A program made the position numbers and the translations under genes. Shown piece by piece: positions 14,588-22,894 of a DNA stretch of 64,000 bases. Location of the stretch: contig NZ_JBBEWC010000005.1 in NCBI RefSeq assembly GCF_037860775.1, positions 372,001 through 436,000 of the forward strand, written 5' to 3'. Numbering within the stretch: the first letter of the stretch is position 1; each line of letters opens with the position of its first letter. The stretch is from Emticicia soli (GTDB lineage: Bacteria; Bacteroidota; Bacteroidia; Cytophagales; Spirosomataceae). The notes below the pieces were generated by a model. The model saw nothing but the letters and a program-made list of their open reading frames with translations. It ran no database searches and had not been told where the DNA came from.

Positions 14588-16495
14588 ATGTTAACAATAA
14601 ATAACTTATCGTTTTATTTTGGTGGAAGAGCCATCTTTGATGGAGCGAATTTACAGATTAAACCTAAAGACAGAATTGGCCTTATTGGTTTGAACGGAAT
14701 GGGTAAATCTACCCTTTTAAGACTAATTGTAGGCGAATACCAAGCCGATGGCGGTAGTATTTCAAAAGCCGGTGATTGTTCAATTGGCTTTTTGAATCAG
14801 GATTTGCTTTCGTACCAAACCCATGATTCTATTCTGGCAGTAGCCATGCAGGCTTTTGAGCGTGAGAATTATCTGCAAACCGAAATCGATAAAGTACTTC
14901 ATGAAATGGAAGTAAATTATCGTGACGAACTGGTTGACAAACTAGGCCACCTGCAAGAAGAATTTGACCACCTTGGCGGATATACTATTCAGTCGAAAGC
15001 TGAGGAGATATTGGAAGGTTTGGGTTTTAGAACAGAAGAATTACAAAAACCACTGAAAGAGTTTTCGGGAGGTTGGCGTATGCGTGTAATGCTGGCGAAA
15101 TTGCTTTTGCAAAAACCATCGTTACTATTGCTCGATGAGCCTACCAACCACTTGGACTTACCGTCGATTCAGTGGGTTGAAAAATACATTGTGAATTACG
15201 AAAACGCTGTTGTGGTAGTATCTCACGACCGTGAGTTCTTGGACAACGTTTGTAATACAACTGTTGAAGTAACACAAAACAAGCTATGGTCGTATCCGGG
15301 CAATTACTCTTTTTATGTAGAAGAAAAAGCCCTGAGAAGTGAAATCCAGAAGAGTGCTTTTGAAAACCAACAGGCACAGATTCGTCAGACTGAGCGTTTT
15401 ATTGAGCGCTTTAAAGCAAAAGCATCAAAGTCTCGTCAGGTACAGTCTCGTGTAAAAGCATTGAATAAACTTGATTTGATTGATGATGTAATTGATGCCA
15501 ATGCACGTGTGCATTTCAAGTTTAAGTTTAGTGTTAATCCGGGGCGTAATGTAATGGCTTTGGAGAACGTAAGCAAAGCTTATGGTGAAAAGGTGATTCT
15601 GGACAATACGACTATTAATATTGAAAGAGGCGATAAAATTGCATTGATTGGTGCCAATGGTAAGGGTAAATCAACTTTGTTGAGAATCATTGCCGGTTCA
15701 GAACCAATACAAGGCGAACGCAAACTGGGTCATAATGTAAACTTCTCGTTCTTTGCACAGCACCAGTTAGAGTCTTTGCACATGGATGAAACCTTGTTGG
15801 AAGAACTTAAATACGCTGATTCGGCTAAAACTGAGCAAGAGTTACGCATGGTACTTGGTTGTTTCTTGTTTCAGGGCGAAGATGTTTTCAAGAAAATCAA
15901 GGTACTTTCAGGAGGTGAGAAATCACGTGTGGCATTGGCAAAAGTATTGATTTCAGAAGCGAACTTTCTACTACTCGATGAGCCTACCAACCACTTGGAT
16001 ATGCAATCGGTAAATATCCTGATTCAGGCGCTTGACCAATACGAAGGTACTTACGTGGTTGTATCCCACGACCGTCACTTTGTAAGCCAGGTTGCCAATA
16101 AAATATGGTACATCGAAGACCACCAGATTAAGGAATATCCGGGTACTTATGATGAGTACGAAACTTGGGTAGAAGATAACAAAGCTAATCGACCAACAAC
16201 TGCTGCGCCTTTGCCTGTAGCTGTTAAGAAAGAAGAAAAGCCGGCTCCGGTGGTAGAAACCAATACCAAAAACCAAAACCAGATTAAAAAGCTAGAGCGT
16301 GAGATTGAAGAGATAGAGGCGAAAGTATCAGACCTAGAAAAAAAGAAATCGCTTTTGGAAGAAAAACTGGCCGACCCAACGATTTTTGGTGATAGCTCAA
16401 AATTGCAGAAAACAAATATCGAATACGAACAAACCAAAACAGAGCTTGCAAAGCTTAATGAGGTTTGGGAAAGTAAAATGATGGAGATAGCTTGA
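14588..16495 (+). CDS. ABC-F family ATP-binding protein
   Basis: A 635-residue soluble protein with two ABC ATPase domains and no membrane segments. Walker A motifs are GLNGMGKST and GANGKGKST; signatures are FSGGWRMR and LSGGEKSR; each domain has LLLDEPTNHLD. The linker between domains is basic and helical. The C-terminal 100 residues are a coiled coil (about 560-630), as in Uup/YdiF-like ABC-F proteins. ABC-F proteins bind the ribosomal E site and rescue or regulate translation; some give antibiotic protection, but nothing here marks it as a resistance type. Probably co-transcribed with aguB. Confidence 0.93.
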   Translation: MLTINNLSFYFGGRAIFDGANLQIKPKDRIGLIGLNGMGKSTLLRLIVGEYQADGGSISKAGDCSIGFLNQDLLSYQTHDSILAVAMQAFERENYLQTEIDKVLHEMEVNYRDELVDKLGHLQEEFDHLGGYTIQSKAEEILEGLGFRTEELQKPLKEFSGGWRMRVMLAKLLLQKPSLLLLDEPTNHLDLPSIQWVEKYIVNYENAVVVVSHDREFLDNVCNTTVEVTQNKLWSYPGNYSFYVEEKALRSEIQKSAFENQQAQIRQTERFIERFKAKASKSRQVQSRVKALNKLDLIDDVIDANARVHFKFKFSVNPGRNVMALENVSKAYGEKVILDNTTINIERGDKIALIGANGKGKSTLLRIIAGSEPIQGERKLGHNVNFSFFAQHQLESLHMDETLLEELKYADSAKTEQELRMVLGCFLFQGEDVFKKIKVLSGGEKSRVALAKVLISEANFLLLDEPTNHLDMQSVNILIQALDQYEGTYVVVSHDRHFVSQVANKIWYIEDHQIKEYPGTYDEYETWVEDNKANRPTTAAPLPVAVKKEEKPAPVVETNTKNQNQIKKLEREIEEIEAKVSDLEKKKSLLEEKLADPTIFGDSSKLQKTNIEYEQTKTELAKLNEVWESKMMEIA

Positions 16496-16509
16496 TATAT
16501 CAAGTTTTA

Positions 16510-16533
16510 CCCCTATCCCTAATCCCTTTCCCC
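16510..16533 (-). other. Potential G-quadruplex on the minus strand
   Basis: The minus strand carries four G-runs of 4, 3, 3 and 4 with loops of 3, 4 and 3 nt (plus-strand C-runs at 16510-16513, 16517-16519, 16524-16526 and 16530-16533). In this AT-rich DNA it fits the canonical G-quadruplex pattern and would lie in the 3' trailer of the minus-strand lipoprotein gene. Confidence 0.45.
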
Positions 16534-16557
16534 AACAGTGGGGAAAGGGACTTTTTT
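16523..16557 (+). terminator. Rho-independent terminator after the ABC-F gene
   Basis: TCCCTTTCCCC (16523-16533) pairs with GGGGAAAGGGA (16540-16550) around a 6-nt loop, followed by CTTTTTT. It lies between convergent genes. Confidence 0.85.
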
Positions 16558-16579
16558 GCTACCCTTGATAGGGTTTCAT

Positions 16580-17308
16580 TTACAATCTCGTCCATCTGAA
16601 AAGTTCTTTGCCTGCTTTGCCCATTACGCCATCTTCTTGCCAGATAAAATCATAAAATACAATATCGTTTCCTTCAAATTTATAACCATAGGTTTTAGTT
16701 TGGTCGCTAACTTTTTTACCAAAATTTATTAAATCAATGTTGGTTTCGGTAGTAACATAATCAACCCATACCTGGTAGGTGTCAAAATCATCTACACCAC
16801 TTAATTGATTATTAGGCCCAACTTCAATGGTTTTCCCTTTAGAAGTATATTTACCGACCCAAAGTTTATTCTCTACAAATTCAATAGCATCTACTTTTTT
16901 GAAAGTAGTTGTACCTAATTTTAGAGTAGAACCATCTTGGCTTCCTACATATTCTGGTGTTGGTTTTACTTCGTAAGTGTTAAATAATTCAAGCTTATCG
17001 CCATTTTTTACTTTGAAAGCCGAGCCTTCATGGAAATTCCAAACCATATTGGCCGTGTCAGCAGCAGCATTGAACGAAACCATCACGGTATCGGCATAGA
17101 TTTTGGCTTTAAGTGGCGATTTTGTTTTCTCCAGCGTTTCCAGATAGCGTGCATTTACCCATACACTATTGCCAAGGCCGCTTGATGGTACTTCAGCAAC
17201 GGCAACGCTGGTGATACTATCAGGCGTACTCGTTTCTGACTGAGACGATGGTTTGCTACAAGAGAAAATGATGGTACCTAAGGCAAAAACAAAAACGTTT
17301 TTTTTCAT
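16580..17308 (-). CDS. Predicted lipoprotein, unknown function
   Basis: The 242-residue product begins MKKNVFVFALGTIIFSCSKPSS, a lipoprotein signal with the lipid-accepting Cys at residue 17. The mature part is beta-rich, with repeated TYEVKPTPEYVG, WVGKYTSKGKTIEVG and TYQVWVDYVTTE stretches but no motif I can assign to a family. The frame could extend three codons to a TTG, but the ATG at 17308 starts the signal peptide properly. It is monocistronic and convergent with the ABC-F gene. Likely anchored in the cell envelope; the role is unknown. Confidence 0.75.
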   Translation of the reverse strand: MKKNVFVFALGTIIFSCSKPSSQSETSTPDSITSVAVAEVPSSGLGNSVWVNARYLETLEKTKSPLKAKIYADTVMVSFNAAADTANMVWNFHEGSAFKVKNGDKLELFNTYEVKPTPEYVGSQDGSTLKLGTTTFKKVDAIEFVENKLWVGKYTSKGKTIEVGPNNQLSGVDDFDTYQVWVDYVTTETNIDLINFGKKVSDQTKTYGYKFEGNDIVFYDFIWQEDGVMGKAGKELFRWTRL

Positions 17309-17419
17309 AATGAACAAATATTTAGTGTGTTAGTGATTTCCTGTTTATGCAGTAGAAGTGATAGTTTTTAATAATGACGAGAATTGAAGTTAATTTAATA
17401 ATCACTGCTACGGCAGCCG

Positions 17420-18262
17420 CTAAATAACCTCAATTTTCTCTCCCAACCTCAAAACCTTATAAGGCGTACCGTATTCATGGGCTTTGTTTACAAAGTTTTC
17501 GGGGTCTTCGGTATTAAATTCAAATAAATGATAGTGATGCGGTATAACCAATTTGGCTTCTATTTCTTTACCTATTCTTGCGGCTTCTTCAAAACTTAGG
17601 TTTCCGGCAACTTTTCTTTCGGGTTTATTGCCATTAATCGGCAGAAAGGCTATATCGACCTTGAAAGGTTTTAGAATTTCAACCATACCATCGTACCAAA
17701 GCGTATCACCCGAATGATAGACCTTATAAGGCCCAAATTCAGCTATAAAGCCCATGTATTTCAATTGTCCTACTTCGTCTCTTTCTATGACATTGTGCGC
17801 CGCCGGAACGCCGTAAATTTTGAATGGATGAATTTCAATACTTTCATTATCATTCAAGCCAACCGGAAAGTCAAGCGCACATTTTAAACGCTCTACTACA
17901 AAAGCCCGATTTGCTTCCGGTATTACCATTGTGATAGTCGGATTTTTCTCAAAAATTGGCAATAAAGTTTCAGCATCAAGGTGGTCGGTATGATTATGCG
18001 ACGATGTTACCACATCTATCATATCCAACAATGCAGGGTTAACAACCAGCTCGCTTATGCGTGTGTGTGGTTTGTCTGTGCTGGAATATTTTTTTGTAAG
18101 AGAATCAGACAAATAAGGGTCAAAAAGCAAGTGCTTACCCAGATACTGAATCAGGAATCCGCTTTGCCCTAACCACCAAACCCTGAATCCTTCGGTTTGA
18201 AAGATGGAGGTTTTTATATCGTTTATTAATTGTTCGTCTTTCTGATAGGCTTCTACCCACAT
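17420..18262 (-). CDS. MBL-fold metal-dependent hydrolase
   Basis: A 280-residue metallo-beta-lactamase-fold protein. The zinc motif HxHxDH is present as SHNHTDHLD (His89, His91, Asp93, His94), with further ligands in YGVPAAHN, YHSGDTLWYDG and IPHHYHLF. The arrangement resembles UlaG/UPF0173-type hydrolases, which open lactones or cut phosphodiester-like bonds, rather than true beta-lactamases. No signal peptide, so cytoplasmic. The ATG is 4 bp after the stop of the beta-lactamase-like gene, so the two form an operon. Substrate unknown. Confidence 0.85.
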   Translation of the reverse strand: MWVEAYQKDEQLINDIKTSIFQTEGFRVWWLGQSGFLIQYLGKHLLFDPYLSDSLTKKYSSTDKPHTRISELVVNPALLDMIDVVTSSHNHTDHLDAETLLPIFEKNPTITMVIPEANRAFVVERLKCALDFPVGLNDNESIEIHPFKIYGVPAAHNVIERDEVGQLKYMGFIAEFGPYKVYHSGDTLWYDGMVEILKPFKVDIAFLPINGNKPERKVAGNLSFEEAARIGKEIEAKLVIPHHYHLFEFNTEDPENFVNKAHEYGTPYKVLRLGEKIEVI

Positions 18263-18266
18263 AATA

Positions 18267-19184
18267 TTATAGTTTTTCGTATCCTTCTACTGGTTTCCAC
18301 TTCGATTTTGGTTCAAAATAATGCCAAAGTAAGGCACTTACTTTACGTAACAATTCGTAACCCTCATTGTTTCGGTCCCACGATTCATCTTTTTGGTTTT
18401 TGGTGATTACGCTATACACATACTCACCACTTGGCGCATGAACTAAAACTGTTTCGGAACGTGAGCGATTCACCGCTCCGTTTTTAGTAGCTACCTTAAT
18501 ATTTTCGGGTATTTGAGATAGGCCTTCTTCATCCCAGAACTGGCGGCCGAGATTTCGGTACATTCTATCGGAATAAGCAGGGGAAATGATTTTACCTTCA
18601 CGTATCATAGTCAACAAATTTGCCATTTCTCGTGGCGATGTTTGTCCCCAACCGTATTGGGTTCTGTTAGCTTCTCTGCCCGGTGTTCTTGAGTTAACCC
18701 TTGTTACCTGAAAGCCCAGAGAGTCAAGAATAGCATTGATTCTCTTACCACCGCCTGATAATGCTTGTAGCCATAAGCTGCCTGTATTATCGCTTACGGT
18801 ACACATTAGCATTACTACTTTGCTTAGTGTAATCTTGGCGCTGTCTTTAAGTGAGCCTACAATGCCATCATCGTATTTCAGTGAGTCTCTGTAGATCAAT
18901 TCCTGTTCGTATTTAAGCCTGCCTTGTTTTATCTTATCGAACGTGCCAATCATGATTGGGATTTTTATCATGCTGGCCGTTGGGAAAATAGTATCGGCAT
19001 TGATAGCCACAACTTTATTAGTTTTAATATTACGCACATAAATGCCCACATCGCCCTTAAAATCTTTAATAAGCTCTTCGAGTTTGGCTTTCAGTTTCTG
19101 GTCTTCTTTTAAAACCTGTGCAAAGCCCGCAAACGGACAGATAATGATATTTAGTAAAGCAATGAAAAGTAGTTTTTTTATCAT
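18267..19184 (-). CDS. Exported serine hydrolase of the class A beta-lactamase fold
   Basis: A 305-residue protein with a signal peptide (cleavage near GFA-Q, residue 22). Class A landmarks are the active-site Ser71-x-x-Lys74 (SMIK) and Ser131-Asp132-Asn133 (SDN). The KTG motif is replaced by KNG (ATKNGAVNR), and the omega loop has GREANR instead of the ExxLN deacylation motif. It may therefore be a penicillin-binding or peptidoglycan-related hydrolase rather than an antibiotic-destroying enzyme; activity cannot be judged from sequence. It is upstream of, and 4 bp from, the MBL-fold gene, so both are likely made together. Confidence 0.82.
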   Translation of the reverse strand: MIKKLLFIALLNIIICPFAGFAQVLKEDQKLKAKLEELIKDFKGDVGIYVRNIKTNKVVAINADTIFPTASMIKIPIMIGTFDKIKQGRLKYEQELIYRDSLKYDDGIVGSLKDSAKITLSKVVMLMCTVSDNTGSLWLQALSGGGKRINAILDSLGFQVTRVNSRTPGREANRTQYGWGQTSPREMANLLTMIREGKIISPAYSDRMYRNLGRQFWDEEGLSQIPENIKVATKNGAVNRSRSETVLVHAPSGEYVYSVITKNQKDESWDRNNEGYELLRKVSALLWHYFEPKSKWKPVEGYEKL

Positions 19185-19264
19185 AGAGGCTTAGTAAAGC
19201 CACTAATATAAGCAATTTTCTGTGGAGTTGTGTGGATTAAATTTTTTAGTCAGCAATACATAAT

Positions 19265-19756
19265 TTAAGGTTTCATTTTAGCTTCATATACCTGTTTTTC
19301 TTTTGGGGTAATGTCAGCTAATACATATCTATCTTGTTTGGTGATAGCCATTTCGTCGAGGGCATCAACGGCATTTTTGTAGTTGGCATCGTCGGTGGCT
19401 CGTATTATTACTGTGTAGAAATCTGGATTCTTGGCTTCTTTTCTTTTTTCTAAAATCAATTTGCGCAGCGCTATACCATAATTTACTTCTTGAAGTAAAT
19501 CGGTATCTAATTCATTGAAGTTTTTCTGATGCCAGAAAACCCTGTTATCTTTTCCAAGAATCAGGCTCAGTGTATTTGTCTCGCTAATAGGTGGAGGAGA
19601 ATCTTCTACTTCTTTCTCTGGCATATTCAACTTCATCATGTTTGGGGTCGAAAGCGTGGTAGTAAACATGAAGAAAGTAATTAATAAAAAGCCTAGGTCG
19701 ACCATAGGAGTCATGTCAACCCGTGCTACACGGGCGTTTGTAGTTATTTCTGCCAT
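19265..19756 (-). CDS. exbD: ExbD/TolR-type biopolymer transporter
   Basis: A 163-residue inner-membrane protein with one N-terminal helix (residues about 18-36) holding the conserved Asp20 in DMTPMVDLGFLLITFFMF, the proton-path residue of ExbD/TolR. The periplasmic C-terminal domain (about 50-160) includes TVIIRATDDANYKNAVDALDEM. It would work with an ExbB/TolQ stator and a TonB or gliding/secretion partner. No exbB, tonB or second exbD is adjacent, so the complex is encoded elsewhere or it partners with remote genes. ATG at 19756. Confidence 0.9.
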   Translation of the reverse strand: MAEITTNARVARVDMTPMVDLGFLLITFFMFTTTLSTPNMMKLNMPEKEVEDSPPPISETNTLSLILGKDNRVFWHQKNFNELDTDLLQEVNYGIALRKLILEKRKEAKNPDFYTVIIRATDDANYKNAVDALDEMAITKQDRYVLADITPKEKQVYEAKMKP

Positions 19757-19889
19757 TTTTGTAAGAGTTTAAATTGAACGAAAAATTCTGTATTTAGAAA
19801 TATGTCTAAATATCTAAATAATTTTATTCAAAGCAAATAAATCTTACATTTTTTTTCGATAAGATTTTAGATTGTATTAAACAGATGGA

Positions 19890-20531
19890 TTAAGAGGCAA
19901 AGGATTGCATAGTGCCTGATTCAATAATTTGTGTGCCTTTAATGCCTTTTTTTGCATAGGCGAGCATGGCATTGGCTACGGTTTCACCTTTAATAGCCTT
20001 ATATTTAAGCGGAGTAAGAAAATCAAGCGCGCGCATAACCAAAGCCGCAAATCCTTCGCCTGCACGAGATTCTTTGCGCTCACCAAGTAGGAGAGAGGGA
20101 TGGAAAATAAGGAGATTAGGATAATACAATTCGGCTAAGGCTTTTTCTATTTCGCCTTTTACCCTGTTATAATAAAACATTGATTTTGCGTCGGCGCCCA
20201 TAGCTGTTACAATCAAAAATTGCGTAGCACCATTTTTCAAGGCTGCTTTTGCGACTTCAAACGGATACGTAAAATCAACTTTATAAAATGCTTCTTTAGA
20301 GCCCGCTTGCTTCATAGTAGTACCCAAACAGCAAAATACATCATCTGCCTTTATAAGCGATGCGTCCAGTTTATCAAAATCAACCACAATCTGCTCTAAT
20401 TTTGGGTGCTGAAAATCCAGGGGCTTCCGAACCAGAACCTTGACAGCCGAATAAGAAGGGTCGCTGACAATTTTACGGGTAAGATGCCCACCGATTAACC
20501 CGGTTGCACCTACTATGAGGGCGGTTTTCAT
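19890..20531 (-). CDS. NAD(P)-binding Rossmann-fold oxidoreductase
   Basis: The 213-residue protein starts MKTALIVGATGLIGGHLTRK, a GxxGxxG dinucleotide-binding motif, followed by a CCLGTTMKQAGS stretch and VTAMGADAKSMFYYNRVKGEIE, the catalytic-type YxxxK region of short-chain/NmrA-like oxidoreductases (HTATIP2-like). No signal peptide. The length fits a single-domain member of this group. Substrate unknown. On the same strand it comes 184 bp after the T9SS plug gene, with a long inverted-repeat element between. Confidence 0.8.
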   Translation of the reverse strand: MKTALIVGATGLIGGHLTRKIVSDPSYSAVKVLVRKPLDFQHPKLEQIVVDFDKLDASLIKADDVFCCLGTTMKQAGSKEAFYKVDFTYPFEVAKAALKNGATQFLIVTAMGADAKSMFYYNRVKGEIEKALAELYYPNLLIFHPSLLLGERKESRAGEGFAALVMRALDFLTPLKYKAIKGETVANAMLAYAKKGIKGTQIIESGTMQSFAS

Positions 20532-20559
20532 GAATAAACTATTTAGTGATTGAGCGATT

Positions 20560-20715
20560 TTGTCTTGAACTGTGATTTACCTGATTGAATTGATTTACCT
20601 GATTTTAAATATTGATATGTGATTTTGAAAAAGAATTACAATCAGAAAAGAATAAAATCATTAGAGTTTTTTTCATAACAATCACCAAAATCAGGTAAAT
20701 CACAGTTCAAGACAA
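20560..20715. repeat. Long inverted-repeat element, copy B
   Basis: Perfect 27-bp arms at 20560-20586 and 20689-20715 (left arm begins TTGTCTTGAACTGTG). The left side contains a second TGATTTACCTGATT unit directly after the arm, a feature shared with copy C. The right arm ends on the base next to the stop codon of the T9SS plug gene. No ORF inside. Confidence 0.8.
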
Positions 20716-21996
20716 TTATCGCCTCTTATTAAAATCAACTATTTTATAACTAACCAATTTTTCAGAACGGGCTGTTACGGGTTTGTGATAAATAAAAATC
20801 TCGTAAGTGTTTTCGGTCTCGGCGAAATTCCCTTCATAAAATGCTTCATCTGGTTTGCCGTCTTTTACCACTACAAAATCATAATTATAAACCCCTTGTT
20901 TGAGCTGTATTGTGGCCGTGTAACCCCCAAAATCGGTGTCGTACTTCATTTCATTGTTTTTATCCAGTCGCCAATCGTTGAAACTGCCGTTTACATATAC
21001 CTTTTCATTGGGTGTTAATTCATCTGTTTTTAAGGCAAAAGTCATAAAAATGTAATCGGCTTCGGTTACTGCTCTGGTGCCATCACGGTTATCGATTACA
21101 TACATGCCATCAAAGTCATTCGATTCTATATAAACACTTTTGGCCCGGTCTCGCTGCATCGTAACCCACATATCGTCTTCTTTGCCACGTTGTATTTTAT
21201 CAATAAACAACCCTCGGGTATAAGTACTCCTTGAATCAAAGAAGCGGAATTCGTTAGTGCCCGGAAAAGTATTTTCATCATCAAAAAAGCGAAAATCCAA
21301 TTGATTGGTAGAATTATTGACGCTGAAAGGTTTCAGATTCTTTACTATTTTATCCCAACGGTAATTCTGGCGGATAATGATTTTAAACTCATCACGAGGC
21401 GACAGCACGCTGTAAGCACCATAATTAACCTGCAAATCTACTTGCTGATGGGTTTTATATTTTGCCGGATTCTGCGCCTGGCGAACCGTTGCCATTGAAC
21501 TAACGCCGTTTTCGTAGACCATAAACCGACGAGAAAGCATATAATCGTCTCGGCGACGGTCTTTCCACACTACTACCAGATAATTACCCGAAAGCAATAC
21601 TTTTGGTAGTTCTATTTTGTAATGATAAAACGGTACTTTGGTGTTTTGAGAAACCTGATAATCGTTTATAATCAAATCGTTATACTCAGGCATATATTCA
21701 ATTTCTGATAGCACCGATTGCTTCCAGTCCATGCCGCAGTGCAATATTTTTACATGGTATTGCTGATAAGTAGGGTTCAGGTCGTCGAACTCTAACCATA
21801 AACTATTATTATCATTTAGTTGTACAACGGGCGGATTCAGACTCTTAGCAGGGTCGTCGGCATTGCCTACTAATGGATAAAGCTGTACCGACCTGATGTT
21901 GGGGTCGTAGGTAGTATCCTCAAACCTTAATTGTTTTGTTTGGGCCGCCAGCCAATGTACTGGCAATAGAAACGCTATTAAAATGAGTTTTTTCAT
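20716..21996 (-). CDS. Type IX secretion system plug protein (DUF5103)
   Basis: A 426-residue exported protein (signal peptide residues 1-18, ending HWLAA). The N-terminal region (about 22-150) is the DUF5103/T9SS plug domain: DTTYDPNIRSVQLYPLVG, WLEFDDLN and HVKILHCGMDW. A later Ig/E-set-like part holds VYVNGSFNDWRLDKNN. In other Bacteroidota the plug protein binds the SprA translocon and blocks its channel when idle. The gene is on its own here; other T9SS components are not in the window, but the subtilase at 2751 is a probable client of the system. An inverted repeat abuts its stop. Confidence 0.87.
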   Translation of the reverse strand: MKKLILIAFLLPVHWLAAQTKQLRFEDTTYDPNIRSVQLYPLVGNADDPAKSLNPPVVQLNDNNSLWLEFDDLNPTYQQYHVKILHCGMDWKQSVLSEIEYMPEYNDLIINDYQVSQNTKVPFYHYKIELPKVLLSGNYLVVVWKDRRRDDYMLSRRFMVYENGVSSMATVRQAQNPAKYKTHQQVDLQVNYGAYSVLSPRDEFKIIIRQNYRWDKIVKNLKPFSVNNSTNQLDFRFFDDENTFPGTNEFRFFDSRSTYTRGLFIDKIQRGKEDDMWVTMQRDRAKSVYIESNDFDGMYVIDNRDGTRAVTEADYIFMTFALKTDELTPNEKVYVNGSFNDWRLDKNNEMKYDTDFGGYTATIQLKQGVYNYDFVVVKDGKPDEAFYEGNFAETENTYEIFIYHKPVTARSEKLVSYKIVDFNKRR

Positions 21997-22048
21997 AAGA
22001 GCAGGAGAAAATAAAATAACGACCGAACGAATCAGTTGTTTTAATTCG

Positions 22049-22714
22049 TTACAAAATCTGTCCGTCTTGCATTACCAGTTTTCTGTCCGACATATCGGCT
22101 AGGTGCTCGTTATGTGTAATAATTACGAACGACTGGTTGAATTTTTTCCGTAATTCAAAAAACAAATGGTGTAGTTCTTCGGCATTTTTTGAGTCTAGGT
22201 TACCGCTTGGCTCATCAGCAAAAACCACCGATGGTGAGTTTATTAAAGCTCTTGCCACTGCTACACGTTGTTGTTCACCGCCCGATAATTCAGAGGGAAA
22301 ATGTTGCACTCGCTCGCCTAAACCTAGCAGAGTCAGTAATTCGGTGGCTCTTTTTTCAACTTCCTCCTTACTCTTGGTATTATTTCGGGTCTGTTGAATC
22401 CAGGCAGGAATACACACGTTTTCGAGTGCCGTAAACTCGGGCATCAGGTTATGAAACTGAAAGATGAAACTGATTTTTTCGTTACGGAAACGAGCCAGTT
22501 CTTTGTCTTTCAGCGAACTATAATTAACACCATCGAGCATCACTTCTCCCGAATCGGCTTTATCAAGTGTGCCTAGAATATGCAAAAGCGTGGTTTTGCC
22601 CGCACCCGATGCCCCAACTATAGAAACAATTTCACCCTGATTAATCGTGAGATCGATACCTCTTAATACTTGCAGACTTCCGTAGCTTTTTTTTATGTTC
22701 TTTGCTTGTAGCAT
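22049..22714 (-). CDS. lolD: LolD-like ABC transporter ATP-binding protein
   Basis: A 221-residue ATPase with Walker A GASGAGKT (residues 34-41), signature ELSGGEQQR, and Walker B VVFADEPSGNLD. This arrangement, with IFQFHNLMPEFTALENV, is that of the MacB/LolD group, which powers lipoprotein release from the inner membrane together with LolC/E permeases. No permease is adjacent; a LolC/E-like permease begins at 63599, about 41 kb away. ATG at 22714. The next gene upstream (sucC) is divergent. Confidence 0.87.
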   Translation of the reverse strand: MLQAKNIKKSYGSLQVLRGIDLTINQGEIVSIVGASGAGKTTLLHILGTLDKADSGEVMLDGVNYSSLKDKELARFRNEKISFIFQFHNLMPEFTALENVCIPAWIQQTRNNTKSKEEVEKRATELLTLLGLGERVQHFPSELSGGEQQRVAVARALINSPSVVFADEPSGNLDSKNAEELHHLFFELRKKFNQSFVIITHNEHLADMSDRKLVMQDGQIL

Positions 22715-22894
22715 ATTATTTTTTGTGGAGCGATTCTACCAAATCTTCTTTGTTTGTCTTGTGAAAAGCAATTTTAGACGATTAATTTTCAGAATCGTAT
22801 TTTATGATTTAGCAAAGTAAATGATATTTGATTGATAATTAATAATTGTTCACTAATTTAGCGAAAATTTTATAACCTCTAAAATCTACTTTAC

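Noticed and set aside
18267..19184. Calling this gene an acquired beta-lactamase resistance gene
   Set aside because: KTG and ExxLN motifs are altered, the codon and base make-up look like the neighbours, and no mobile element flanks it.
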